A stretch of 64,000 nucleotides of DNA from Bretschneidera sinensis (taxonomy: Eukaryota; Streptophyta; Magnoliopsida; Brassicales; Akaniaceae), in NCBI GenBank assembly GCA_023935145.1, contig CM043701.1:69607317-69671316 (forward strand). The letters are read 5' to 3'. The position numbers and the translations under genes are program-made. The notes beneath the pieces are model-generated. The model saw only the letters and a program-made list of their open reading frames with translations. It was not told where the DNA came from and did no database searches. This document shows, one piece after another, positions 22,984 to 33,042 of this stretch; position 1 is the stretch's first letter, and each line of letters begins with the position of its first letter.

Positions 22984-23406
22984 GAGCATCGTGCGTATTG
23001 GGCTATCAAGCAACTCAATTTCAATCTTTCCAAGGCTGGCTCACAACGAAAACTCCAACTCAATGAATTGGAGAAGCTGTGGAATGATACATATGAGTGT
23101 GCCCGATCATACAAAACACAAATGAAGAAGACTCATGACCAAAACATTTTGAGACGAGCTTTTAAGCCGGGTCAAAAAGTTCTTCTTTACAATTCACGCT
23201 TGCATCTTTTTCCAGGCAAGCTCAAATCTCGTTGGACAGGCCCATTTATTATTCGGTCAATTTTTCCTCATGGGGCCATCGAGATTGAGGATCCCAAGAA
23301 TGGTAACATTTTTAAGGTAAATGGACAAAGGCTAAAACCATTCTTGGAGTTGAGGAGTCTGGACATAGAGACGATAATATTGGAGGATCCTAGTTATTCT
23401 GATTGA
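22984..23406 (+). pseudogene. gypsy integrase C-terminal fragment
   Basis: An open frame runs from the PBS without an ATG: LEHRAYWAIKQLNFNLSKAG, then QRKLQLNELEKLWND, FKPGQKVLLYNSRLHLFPGK, LKSRWTGPF and GNIFKVNGQRLKPF, ending at a stop at 23406. This is the last third of an Athila/Tat-type integrase. A deletion has joined the PBS region directly to it, removing all upstream coding sequence. The first ATG in frame is at about 23122, so a translated product is doubtful. Confidence 0.85.
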
Positions 23407-24670
23407 GTGTCGTCTACTAAGGGGAGTCTGGCTGAAGACTTTAAACTTAGCGCTCATGGGAAGCACCCCACAGCTTATGTTTTCTGTATATTTCTTAATT
23501 TTTATGATTAATGTTTGTTTCCAGTATTTTTTGTTTTCCAGTTTTTATTTTTCAGGGACAATGCGTACTTCAGTTCAAGTTTGGGGGTATGCTACGAGCC
23601 ATACTAGTCCAGATAGTTCTCCATATCCCAGGTCAGCTCTTTCCATATTATTCACACATTGGGGTCAATGTATAATTTAAGTTTGGGGGTATGGGAGACA
23701 CATCACACACTTTGTCCTAATTTGTTGTCTTTTCGTCGTAGAGATAAATGCATGCTCATGTTATCGTGAAATTTTGGTTGATCTTAACATTTTCTGTGAT
23801 GTGATGTCATTAGTGAGCTTAACATTTTGAACACATGATCTGGTGATAAATTTTTAAAATTTAGTTACTTACCTTAGGCATTTGAGAATTCACATGTTTG
23901 ACATAATCTAACACGAGCACATTAACACAAATTATGTGAGGTATGACATGTGATTTTAATGTGTATTTTTCCTTATCTTAACTGAAACTGGATGACTTGT
24001 TGGATGAACACTTGGGCATAAAAAAAATAATAAATAAAAATTACCACAACTTTCCACTGAGTAACTGGACCTCTTGCCTCAGTAAGCAGTGAGTGTTCAC
24101 GTCAAAAGGTGGAATTTTGCTTGGTAGTATTAAGGCTGGTTTATTTTCATAGCTTTTTTGACTCGAGTTAGTAAGTCCTTAGGGGTGTCTATACACCTAA
24201 TGCCCTAAAACCATCTGGTTTGGGAGTCATTGACTCAACACTCATTACATGGGTCAATTAGAAAGCTTAAGGGAACTAAACATTGTCGTGCCTTATTATA
24301 AAAAATAAAAAAAAAATTATGCCTTTTTCGTTCATTTTGATGGGAAATTCGGTGAATCTTGAGACATAGAGACCTTACACATTGGAGTTACTTCGAAGCT
24401 TCACTTTTATATGCTAATTCACTTTACACAGTGTCAGACTTGTGATGCCTTGACCTGCCTTTTGTAAGTAATTAGATTTTAACATTTCTATTCATTGCGA
24501 AGATGGGTTTATCTTTTTAAGTTTGCTCATGAATGAATATCATGGTGATGTGTGCTCCTTAAATTTTTGGATACCATGAGTGATGAACTTATCTTTATGT
24601 TCTTTGTTTTTCATTGAGTCTTTTATTTTGTTTTGCTAAGGGACTAGCAAAATATAAGTTTGGGGGTATT
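23407..24670 (+). other. element 3' untranslated region with three polypurine-tract copies
   Basis: AAGTTTGGGGGTAT occurs at 23577-23590, 23679-23692 and 24656-24669. The last directly precedes the 3' LTR and is the functional-position polypurine tract; the other two are about 1 kb upstream. The rest is non-coding. Confidence 0.8.
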
Positions 24671-25960
24671 TGATGAGTCTTAAATATTGCAAATTTTAGA
24701 CCCTTAACTTATATTTGTTATGCTCTTAGTTAGTAGTATTTCACTTTATTTTACATCTTTCTTGTGTTTTGTGTATTTTTACAGGTTTGTGGAGAAAATG
24801 AAGCATTTCAGGAGATATAAAGCTTCTGGAGACATTGCGATCGATCGCACGAGATATACGATCGAGCGCACCTGCGCTCGAGCACACCTGCCTACGAACG
24901 AGCGCATGGCCAACATCCCACATCGAAATATTTGAAGTTCAGTGCATCTGCAATCGATCGTAGCAAACATGCGATCGAGTGCATATGAGATCGTGCGCAC
25001 CAGACATGCGATCGATTGTACCTGCGATCGATCGCACCACACTGCGATCGAGCGTACACGAGCAGTATCCCACATCGAATCTACAACCCATATTGCTCTG
25101 GGTCTTCCCCTATATAAACACCATCTGGCTTCATCATTCAGTGTGCAATTCTTTGTGCCATTGGGTACAATTCCTGAGCCACTTTGGTGTTTACCGGTGG
25201 ACGTCCGCTAGCATTCTGGTGGATCCCGAAGGCATTGCTACCACGAGGGGAAGCGCCGCCCGTCAGCGAGTGAAATTTCTCCCATGTAAAGTTGTTTATT
25301 TATTTATTTTTATTTAGTTGTTGTAGTTTAATGTTTAGCACTTCTATTATGAATTATAGTTTCATAGTTACGAGTGGCTAGACTCTTCAGCTAAGGTTGA
25401 AGATGAAGCCCCGCCGTTGTTTGGTGTAGTAGTTCAGATTTGCTTGTACAAATCTGACAATTTTTAGTATAAATGTTCTGTCAATTATTTGAGTTAATCT
25501 TATAATTGATTGAGTTTAAATTGTCTGTTGGATATTCCTTGTGTTTCATCTGATTGATACATTGAATGCTTTTCGATTAAATTGGATTTCCTTTGTGATT
25601 TGTTAAGAGCGGACACATTGGATGCTTTTGGTTTAGTTGGGATATTCTTTGTTTTTTGTCTTATAGTTGGATTCATTGAATGTTTTAATAGGCTATATTT
25701 TTAGAACATATATGCTTAACTTTGGTGGGGTGGATTCGGAAACCTTAATGTTTTTATTATTAGTTTTAAAAATCAATTTAATTTAGTTTTATTTTGTTTT
25801 CTAAAATATCATTCCCAATTCGGAACCAGGTTAAGATAAAGTTAGTTTAGATTAAAAATATATTTTCACAACGCAATTCCCTGTGGATTCGACCTCGCAC
25901 TTGCACAACACTATATTGCAAATGACTCGTGCGCTTGCAAGTAAATTAAAACTCACAACA
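24671..25960 (+). mobile_element. gypsy 3' LTR
   Basis: Partner of 21676-22945. Followed immediately by the TTTCC target duplication. Confidence 0.9.
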
Positions 25961-25965
25961 TTTCC

Positions 25966-26110
25966 CACATGCATTAGCAACTATGACATGGGTAGGTTCC
26001 CTCATACAATCAAAGTACTTCTTCTTATTGAATATGTGAATGGAGGACACTGAATCAAGTAGCACCATATTACTCTCATCAACTTTTTTTCAATGTGCTC
26101 AATAGCTAGC
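25966..26110 (-). pseudogene. copia protease region, interrupted by the gypsy insertion
   Basis: The minus strand reads VLLDSVSSIHIFNKKKYFDC near 26062, matching the protease block L-D-S-G-[AS]-[ST]-x-H with Gly replaced by Val. It continues after the insertion at 21675-21420 with KLHDGSMKKLDKVKF and NIVLKATINKKGLYML, the GAG-pre-integrase region. The end of the internal region then comes at the polypurine tract. Confidence 0.65.
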
Positions 26111-26369
26111 ACCTCTTCATCACTTCCCTCAGTGATATTAGAACTTTCATTACTCTTTCCATCATCACTCTTCTTCCCACTCATCCTTCTACATTTTTTT
26201 TTAAATCATCCTTCATGGTCTTGCAATAATATTGTATGTGTCATATCTCTCTATAGTAGAATCACTCATTTTTACTGTCATCTCTAGGCCTAGATTTGGA
26301 TTTCCACCTTGACCCATTGTTCGCTCTCCATTGGCTCCTCCCTCGATTAGAACTCTCCACTACAAGTGC

Positions 26370-27011
26370 TTAACTACCACTAGACAAGCTCTCATTTCCT
26401 ATCAACCTCTCATTCTCGTATAGGACCGTGATCACATCATATAAGTTCAATGTCAATTTACCCACTAACAATGTTTGTACCAATAGTTTGTAAAATTTTG
26501 GTGAAGATGATAATAAAAGCAATGCCTTCTCCTCATCCTTCAATTTTTCTTCTGAATTGAACAATTGAGACATTAGCTTGTTGAGTTCATTCAAATGATC
26601 ATGAAGACTTGTACCGTCTTCCATCTTTTGAGAGTAGAGGTTCATCGTAAGATACAATATGTTGTTCAAAGACTTTGATGCATAGATGCTCTCGAGCTTA
26701 TCCCACAAACCCTTGGGTGTAGTTTCCTTCAACACAGTATACTTGATCTTAGGAGTAAGAACCAACTTGATTGTGTTCACACCTTTTCTCTTAATTGATT
26801 GTCACTTTCTATTAGTCACCTCTTCTAGCATTTCTTCCTCTAAAGCCTGATCAATATCTTGTTGCACTAAAAGATCTTGAACTATACTTTGCCACAGAGT
26901 AAAATTATTTCTTCCATTAAATAAATAAACCTCAAATTTAGGAATATATGTTGACATGATGGCGCAGATGCAACAAATAATAACAAGCCGCTTCTTCAAA
27001 TAGATAACCAT
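26370..27011 (-). pseudogene. copia gag
   Basis: Two open stretches on the minus strand, 27011-26802 and 26780-26370, separated by a stop and a frame change. The first has PKFEVYLFNGRNNFTLWQSI, the Gag N-terminal block, and LLVQQDIDQAL. The second has GLWDKLESIYASKSLNN, LYSQKMEDGTSLHDHLNELN and EEKALLLLSSSP, the UBN2/Gag domain. A degenerate CCHC region follows near 26220. Structural protein of the particle; it needs only a few changes to be open, consistent with an element mobilised in trans. Confidence 0.8.
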
Positions 27012-27025
27012 GCTTTGATACCACT

Positions 27026-27538
27026 TGTTAAGATTTTACTCCTAAAATCCACTTACTCAAACTTACGATAATTAAATAGGAAAATAAATAAACAAATATC
27101 GAGCACAAAAATTTAATCTGGTTTGGCAACCACTTTTTCTATGCCACCAACAAACTCACAACTTTATTAATTCTTAATCAAAACTTTAGGAAAAACAAAA
27201 TTATTACCCCGAAAACCTCACAATCCAAAATCTCCAATACACCCAAATCTCTCAGCCTACCTCTAGTTGTAAATCCCTATTATTTACAATGTATATTGAA
27301 ATTATGAGTATGCCTTAAACCTTCTCTATGACCCCCTTTATATAGAGGATATTTTCTTAATACTATTACGAAAAGAACAAAAATATCATAGTAGATTACT
27401 AGTACTACTTGTACAAGAAACAATCTAATAGGATACTAGTACTACTCCTACTAGAACAACCAACTATAAAATAGAAAACTATGTTTTCAAAACCAATTAG
27501 AATTCTTCCTTGTGATGATTTAGGCCAAAATCCTAACA
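27026..27538 (-). mobile_element. copia 5' LTR (513 bp)
   Basis: Partner of 20838-21310. Followed on the minus strand by the PBS at 27012-27023. Confidence 0.85.
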
Positions 27539-27834
27539 CAATGAGTTTCAGGCTGCAAAGGTAGTGTGTTTAACTTCTTGTGGATTTCAAGCTTCATGGG
27601 GATCACCAATGGGGTTGAAGAAATGGGCAGAATATTTGGCTAATCATATGGATAGTGAGATGCTAGCGTTACTTTTACAATAGCTTCATGTTTGTCGATA
27701 AACAGAAACATCAAGCTCTATAAAAAAAAAAAAATGAGATGCCACACCATATGCATTTTATCAACGGGTTTCTGTTTACCTTCATGATTTTCTAGAAGTT
27801 CAAGATTTTAGAAGTTAGTCGGCTTCTCGGGCCT

Positions 27835-28290
27835 TAATGAGACATAAACCACTAGGAGTGGGGTCATGGAAATTGAATATAGATGGTGCAGTTGTCCATT
27901 ATCGAGTCATGGGGTTGAGGACGGTTATTAGAATCATCCGGGATGGTTTGTTGCTTGTATGGCTAAACAGAATCAGGATATGGTTGATCCATATCTAGTT
28001 GAAGCATTAGCGCTCTATGAGGGGTTCTTCTTGCTATAGATCTTTAGTACCATGGTCTTGAGGTAGAGAGTGACTATCTGAACTTATGTAGCACTATCTA
28101 AAGCTTGGAGGATGATCTATCTCTAACAGGCCCTATGATACCTGATATTAACCTGTTGCTATCTGATTTTCAAGCTGTTCTATTAGTTATTTACCTAGGA
28201 ATTAAATTTTTTTACCCACACTATTTCAAAGTGTGCTCTAACTGTTAAGGGGTATTGCTCTTTGGAAATTATGGCTTCTCCATTTCTTAT
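27835..28290 (+). pseudogene. RNase H-like (RVT_3) domain relic, LINE-type
   Basis: The plus strand reads GSWKLNIDGAVVHYR, then in another frame MAKQNQDMVDPYLVEALALYEG, then VESDYLNL and DDLSLTGPMIPDINLLLSDF. These carry the D-E-D catalytic positions of the RNase H domain that ends many plant non-LTR retrotransposon proteins and also stands alone in a plant gene family. At least two frameshifts and one stop are present. No RT or endonuclease region was seen upstream, so this is either a 5'-truncated LINE or a decayed solitary domain. A short A-rich run precedes it at 27721. Confidence 0.65.
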
Positions 28291-29271
28291 TTCAATGCTT
28301 GCAACCAATTTTTGTTCTTCTATATATATACATATATAGGGAGAGAGAAAGAAACTTGTTAATTATTATTATCCTCTCTGTTACTTTTTGTCAACCAACT
28401 CCCATAGTTCTTACTTCTAATTGAATTTAGAAATTGTGCTAATCTGAAACTATTGATTGCTTCATATAACTTCAAACCTATTAGTGAGCTATTTGTTTTC
28501 TATAGGACAGACATAACTTGCATCTCAATCTAAAGGTAATATTTTTCGTTGAACATAATTTCTTCCCGAGTGGATTATATAATGTTAAATCATGATATTC
28601 TGTGCCTTTAGATTTAAACTAAAGTAAAGAAATTATGCAACAAGGGGATCATAGGAGGAGCAGCACTAACTAGGAGAATCAAAAGATGCATCAAGCTTGG
28701 CAATATATTTAGAAATTACAATGGCCTTATAAAGTCCATTGTTTATTAAAAAAAATATTGCATGGTATTTTAAAGAGTTCAAAATCATTTTTTATGCCTA
28801 CTATTTAAAAAGGAGGAAAACATGAACCATATGTAGTCACATTGTGATATATCAAAACATGAGTTAAAGGTAAATTTCTTCGTCCTTTGTCATTGAAGGC
28901 AAAGATATCAGAAGTTCATCTTCTTGATTAGAATCAAAGGAGTTATAACAGAAAATAAGAGACATTATTGCCTGCATTACCTTCATGGAAAATTTCAAAA
29001 GAGGTCATCCTTCTTAATAAAGATTTTTCTCCTAATGAGCAGGAGAAGGGAGCTAAATTCTTTATATATTGTATTTCATATTATTTGGGAAACTTTTGTT
29101 TATGCAGTAATGAAATTCTTTGTATGGATTATTTAAAGTGTATTATTTTTTCTAAAGTCTTAAGAAAAATTGTGTAGATATTTCAATCTTTTCTAATGTA
29201 TTTTTCTTCTCTACTCAAGCTCGTGCATATCACAGGTTCATGTCTAGTACATAAAAAAAAAAAATTAAACT
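28291..29271. other. intergenic DNA, no gene recognised
   Basis: AT-rich. An open frame of 70 codons at 28924-29136 shows no known motif. Short TA-rich and GA-rich stretches lie near 28322-28352. Confidence 0.5.
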
Positions 29272-29797
29272 TGTTAAATATGGCTATAATTTATTGGTTC
29301 CGGTTTAGCTCTTGTGTTGATTCTAATGCCATGTCATTCGCAACTAAAGTTGTGGGTCTTCTAACAGTAGACTTGTAATTAAAATAAAACAAGGACAAAA
29401 TTTTATTGGTGGTAAAATTATGAATAGGTATAGGACACTAAATTCTAGACCAAAAAAAAAGTGTTATTCTCCGTGGTTACTGTTCCTATATAAATGTTTT
29501 GGGGTTTTCTTTGTGATACAATACAAAACAGACAGCGTAGTAGAAAAAAATTAAGTTAAATCGGTCAGTTTCTATTTTTCTTTATTACTAGGCTATTGTA
29601 TTTTCCTAATTAAATTTATGATAGCTTAGATTTGGGTATATTGCGATTTGGGCTTAGAGATTTTTTATCTCTCTTGATTTTTACTCCAATTTGATTATAG
29701 TAGAATCTCTCACCATTGCCCATGGACGTAGAGTTTTAGCTCTGAACCATATAAATTTTTTATGTCTATTTATTTTTTGTCTGTTTTATTCCTAATA
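29272..29797 (+). mobile_element. copia 5' LTR
   Basis: TATA-like cctatataaatg near 29488. The 3' boundary was set by comparison with the 3' LTR end TTCCTAACA. Confidence 0.8.
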
Positions 29798-29835
29798 AAC
29801 TAGTATCAGAGTTATTGTTAATCGATGTAGACGCT

Positions 29836-30600
29836 ATGTCTTCTACCACTTCGTACGAGATATAGAAGTTTGATGGAACCTACAGTTTTAATATTTGATA
29901 AGTAAAGATACAAGTCGTATTAACCCAAAAAGGTTTAAAGCAGATGATGTTGGGGAAAGAGAAGATGCCTAGTACGATGACAGATGAATAAAAGCTAGAG
30001 ATGGATGAGACAACTTTGATTGTGATTTAGTTATGTCTATCAGATGGAGTTTTGCGTGAAGTTCTTATAAAGAAAACTGTTGCTAGCTTATGATGTAAAT
30101 TAGAGTCTATGTACAGGACAAAACCCCTCACTAGCAAACTTTTCTTGAAGCAACAATTTTATTTGTTGCATATGGAAAAATGGAATAATTATGAGAAATA
30201 GAGTCAAGGTGATGATGCCCTAGTCACTAAAGGTTCTAAAGGTAGATATAGAAAAAGATGTTCAGGTAACAATAGCAAGAAATTTCAATCTAAGTCTAGA
30301 ATTAAGAACGTGACTTGTTATTACTATAAGAAAAAAAAAAGGCATTACAAGTCTAAGTGTTGGAATTTGAAAAAGAAAATTCTGGAAGAAAACAATTAGA
30401 ATCTAGTTCAAAATCGAGATCAAAATCATAATCAAGATCGAAAAAAGAAACAACCTGAAGCCAATGTTAGTGAAGAAGACTCTTATGGATATGATTGTGT
30501 TCATACTATTAGTGGTAATAGGTTCTTTGTGTCTAATTGGATTATGGATTTAGCTATACATTTTTCTACTACTCCATCTGCTTTTCATTCTGTCACAAAG
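29836..30600 (+). pseudogene. copia gag and protease start
   Basis: Frames read SYEI-KFDGTYSF (Gag start), VLTQKGLKQMMLGKEKMP, DGVLREVLIKKTV, TKPLTSKLFLKQQFYLLHM, then a damaged zinc knuckle VTCYYYKKKKRHYKSKC in which the second Cys is Tyr and the Gly before His is Arg. The start of protease follows (WIMDLAIHFSTTP in place of W-I-L-D-S-A). In-frame stops are frequent. Confidence 0.75.
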
Positions 30601-30602
30601 AG

Positions 30603-31817
30603 AACCCCAAAACACTTATATAGGAACAGTAACCAAGAAGAATAACACTCCTTTTTGGTCTACAATTTTGTGTCTTGTACCCATTAGTAATCTTGCCACC
30701 ACTAAATTTTTTTCATTGTTTTATTTTAATTAAAAGTATACTGCCTTTTATGTATAGGCATAAGACCCACAACTTTAGTTGTTGATGACTTGGTATTAGA
30801 AACAACACAAGGGTAGAACCATAACTAATAAATTCAAGCTATATTTAACAAATCTCCACCTTGATTTGAATTTTCACAAATAGAAAAATATTGTCCACCA
30901 TCTCAAAAAATTCTCCAAGGCATAATTCAAACGTTGTAAGTAACACAAATCAAGTCTAAGCAATACTCAAACTTGGACATTGGAAGTGGCTTAGTCAACA
31001 TATCTACTGGATTATTTATTGTCCTAATTTTTTTCACAATAATCTCACTCCTATCAACTATGTCTCGAATAAAGTGATAATGAACACCAATATGCTTCGT
31101 TATATCATGAATCATCATCTTAGATTTATAACCAATTGTTGTTCTGTCGATTACAAATGCTGAGTATATAGCTATAACAGAGGCTACCAAAGAAATTGTT
31201 TGGTTGAGAGGGTTATTTAGTGAATTATATTGGATTCATGATGCTACTATTTTTCATTGTGATAATAAAAGTGTCATTCACATAACTAAGGATCAAATGT
31301 TCCATGAGAGAACAAAGCATATTGATGTTTGTTATCACTTTGTTCGAGACATAGTTGATAGCAGTGAGATTGTTGTGAAGAAAATTGGGATAGGAGATAA
31401 TCAAGAAAACATGTAGACTAAGCCACTTCCAATGTCCAAGTTTGAACATTGCTTAGACTTGATTGGTGTTACTTACAACGTTTGAATTATGCCCCGTTGG
31501 AGAATTTTTGGGGATGGTGGAGAGTATTTTGCTATTTGTGAAAATTCAAGCTAAAGTGGAGATTTATTAAATATGGCTATAATTTATTGGTTCCGGTTCA
31601 ACCTTTATGTTGCTTCTAATGCCACGTCATCAGCAACTAAAGTTGTGGGTCTTATGCTTATACATAAAAAGGCAGTAGACTTTAATTAAAATAAAACAAA
31701 TACAAAATTTTAGTGGTGGCAAGATAACTAATAGGTATAGGACATGGAATTCTAGACCAAAAATGAGTGTTATTCTCCTTGTTTATGTACTGTTCCTATA
31801 TAAGTGTTTTGGGATTC
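30603..31817. repeat. inverted repeat, arms of about 530 bp, loop of about 160 bp
   Basis: The left arm (about 30603-31130) is, in reverse complement, the same sequence as the right arm (about 31290-31817). From the outside inwards both hold part of the LTR, the polypurine tract and the RNase H tail. The minus strand of the left arm encodes KHIGVHYHFIRDIVDRSEII and the plus strand of the right arm KHIDVCYHFVRDIVDSSEIV. The arms are similar but not identical. Confidence 0.85.
31135..31490 (+). pseudogene. copia RNase H C-terminus
   Basis: Plus-strand reading NAEYIAITEATKEIVWLRGL, then FHCDNKSVIHITKDQMFHER and TKHIDVCYHFVRDIV, ending near TKPLPMSKFEHCLDL. It is the normal 3' end of copia Pol ahead of the polypurine tract, with one stop at about 31416. 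A second, inverted copy of the last part lies at 30927-31130. Confidence 0.8.
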
Positions 31818-32092
31818 TCTTTGTGACAATGAAAAAAAGACATGGCAGTAGAAAAATGTATAGCTTAATTAATTACTTTCTATTTTTCTTTATTACTGGG
31901 CTATTTTATTTTTCCAATTAAATTTTGATAGCCTATAGTTAAGTGTATTGTGAATTGGGATTTGGGATTAGGGAGTTTTATTTTTCTTGATTTCTACTCC
32001 AATTTAATTATAGTGGAATCTCTCACCATCGCTCGTGGACGTAGAAATTTTAGCCAGTGTCTATTTATTTTATATTTGCTTTATTCCTAACA
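31566..32092 (+). mobile_element. copia 3' LTR
   Basis: Preceded by the polypurine tract aagtggagattta. The first bases are TATTAAATATGG, so the initial TG has mutated to TA. TATA-like cctatataagtg near 31795. Confidence 0.8.
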
Positions 32093-32496
32093 AAAATAAG
32101 TTCAAACATTCTTGATGCATGTGAATAAAACCTAGAACTATTCACATTGCCTCAAGCAGATTAACTATCAAAATTAAAATACTGATAATTAGTTATAAAT
32201 AATATAATCTAATAAGAAAAGAATGTAGTAGCAATTTAACGTTAATATTGATAAAAGATTACCTTATTTTAAAGTGTGCATATTGATTCCATTGATCCCA
32301 CTGTCCTATCTCCACAGTTTGAAAGATAACACAAGCACGAGTTATCCAAAGGAAAACTATAATTCTATGCCTTCAATTATATCAGAAAAAGATAAAATTA
32401 ATCTATAAAGAGAAACTGACCAAGTAAATCAATCAAGAGAAAAATCATCCTTAAGAATACAAAATAAGTTAACAATTATGATTATGGACATACAAA
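32093..32496. other. spacer between two retroelements
   Basis: AT-rich, no coding or repeat signal recognised. Confidence 0.5.
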
Positions 32497-32965
32497 TGTT
32501 AGAACAGTAGTGCTAGAATTATGGTATTCCACTAATTCTAGCTAGTGACAGCTCTTAATGGAAGAGAGAAGATAGAAAGAAGAGAGCTTGTGAAGAAAGA
32601 AAAGTGGTTTACTCATTAATACCTCTTTCTTATACATTCGGGCTTATTTATAGCCAATGCTTGAAGACTATAGATACAATGAAACAATTATTAACAGAAT
32701 TCAAGACTACCAACTCATCTTGTAACAGACTACTCCACCTATAACAGAATTAACTACTTCAACAAACTAACTCTCCCTCTTCTCTAGTGGCATTTGTTAT
32801 ATCACATAGTCCTTTGTCCAATTAAGAACCTTCCTAGTCCTTCTTGGTTGGTTTTGAATCTCTGGCTTTGTACTATTTTCCTCCTCTGTTAGCAATAACT
32901 ATTTTGTATCTATTACCATCTGATTTTGATCCACTGTTACAAGCTCTATCTCTTTGATCATATCA
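32497..32965 (-). mobile_element. chromovirus 3' LTR (469 bp)
   Basis: Plus strand begins TGTTAGAACAGTAGTGCTAG and ends TTTGATCATATCA. A TATA-like element (gcttatttatagcc) lies near 32642. Longer than the 5' LTR because that copy has lost about 70 bp around 44783. Confidence 0.85.
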
Positions 32966-33042
32966 TTCCCACCTTCATCAAATACAACCTTGTCCTCAAG
33001 GTTTAAGTGGGGATAAAGCTGAGATAAGTTATGTAAATTTCC

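Larger units (their letters stand above)
21676..25960 (+). mobile_element. young internally deleted gypsy (LARD-like), complete with TSD TTTCC
   Basis: LTRs 21676-22945 (1270 bp) and 24671-25960 (1290 bp) are nearly identical and both run TGATGAGTC ... CTCACAACA. The 5-bp duplication TTTCC flanks the element exactly (21671-21675 and 25961-25965). The internal region is only 1725 bp: a tRNA-Asp PBS (22952-22981), a remnant of the integrase C-terminus (22984-23406), a non-coding stretch and a polypurine tract (24656-24669). Gag, protease, RT, RNase H and the integrase core are deleted, so movement would depend on a relative. It is inserted in the copia at 20838-27538. Confidence 0.92.
20838..27538 (-). 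mobile_element. gag-protease-only Ty1/copia (TR-GAG-like), split by a gypsy insertion
   Basis: LTRs lie at 20838-21310 (3') and 27026-27538 (5'), each beginning TGTTAGGATTTTGGC on the minus strand and ending in ACA. Next to the 5' LTR is the PBS TGGTATCAAAGC (27012-27023), a copia initiator-Met PBS. Next to the 3' LTR is the polypurine tract AAGGTGGAGATT. Without the inserted gypsy (21676-25960) only about 1.4 kb of internal sequence remains, coding for Gag and the protease/GAG-pre-integrase region. Integrase, RT and RNase H are absent. Flanks GAAAG and CAATG do not match, so no target duplication survives. Confidence 0.85.
29272..32092 (+). mobile_element. rearranged Ty1/copia with internal inverted duplication
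   Basis: 5' LTR 29272-29797 and 3' LTR about 31566-32092 share sequence throughout (TRTTAAATATGGCTATAA at the start, TTTATTCCTAAYA at the end). Flanks AAACT and AAAAT form a 5-bp duplication with one mismatch. A PBS-like TAGTATCAGAG (29801-29811) follows the 5' LTR. Internally there is gag to protease (29836-30600), then an inverted segment holding LTR and RNase H tail (30603-31130), then the RNase H tail again in the element's own orientation. Integrase and RT are missing. Confidence 0.8.
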
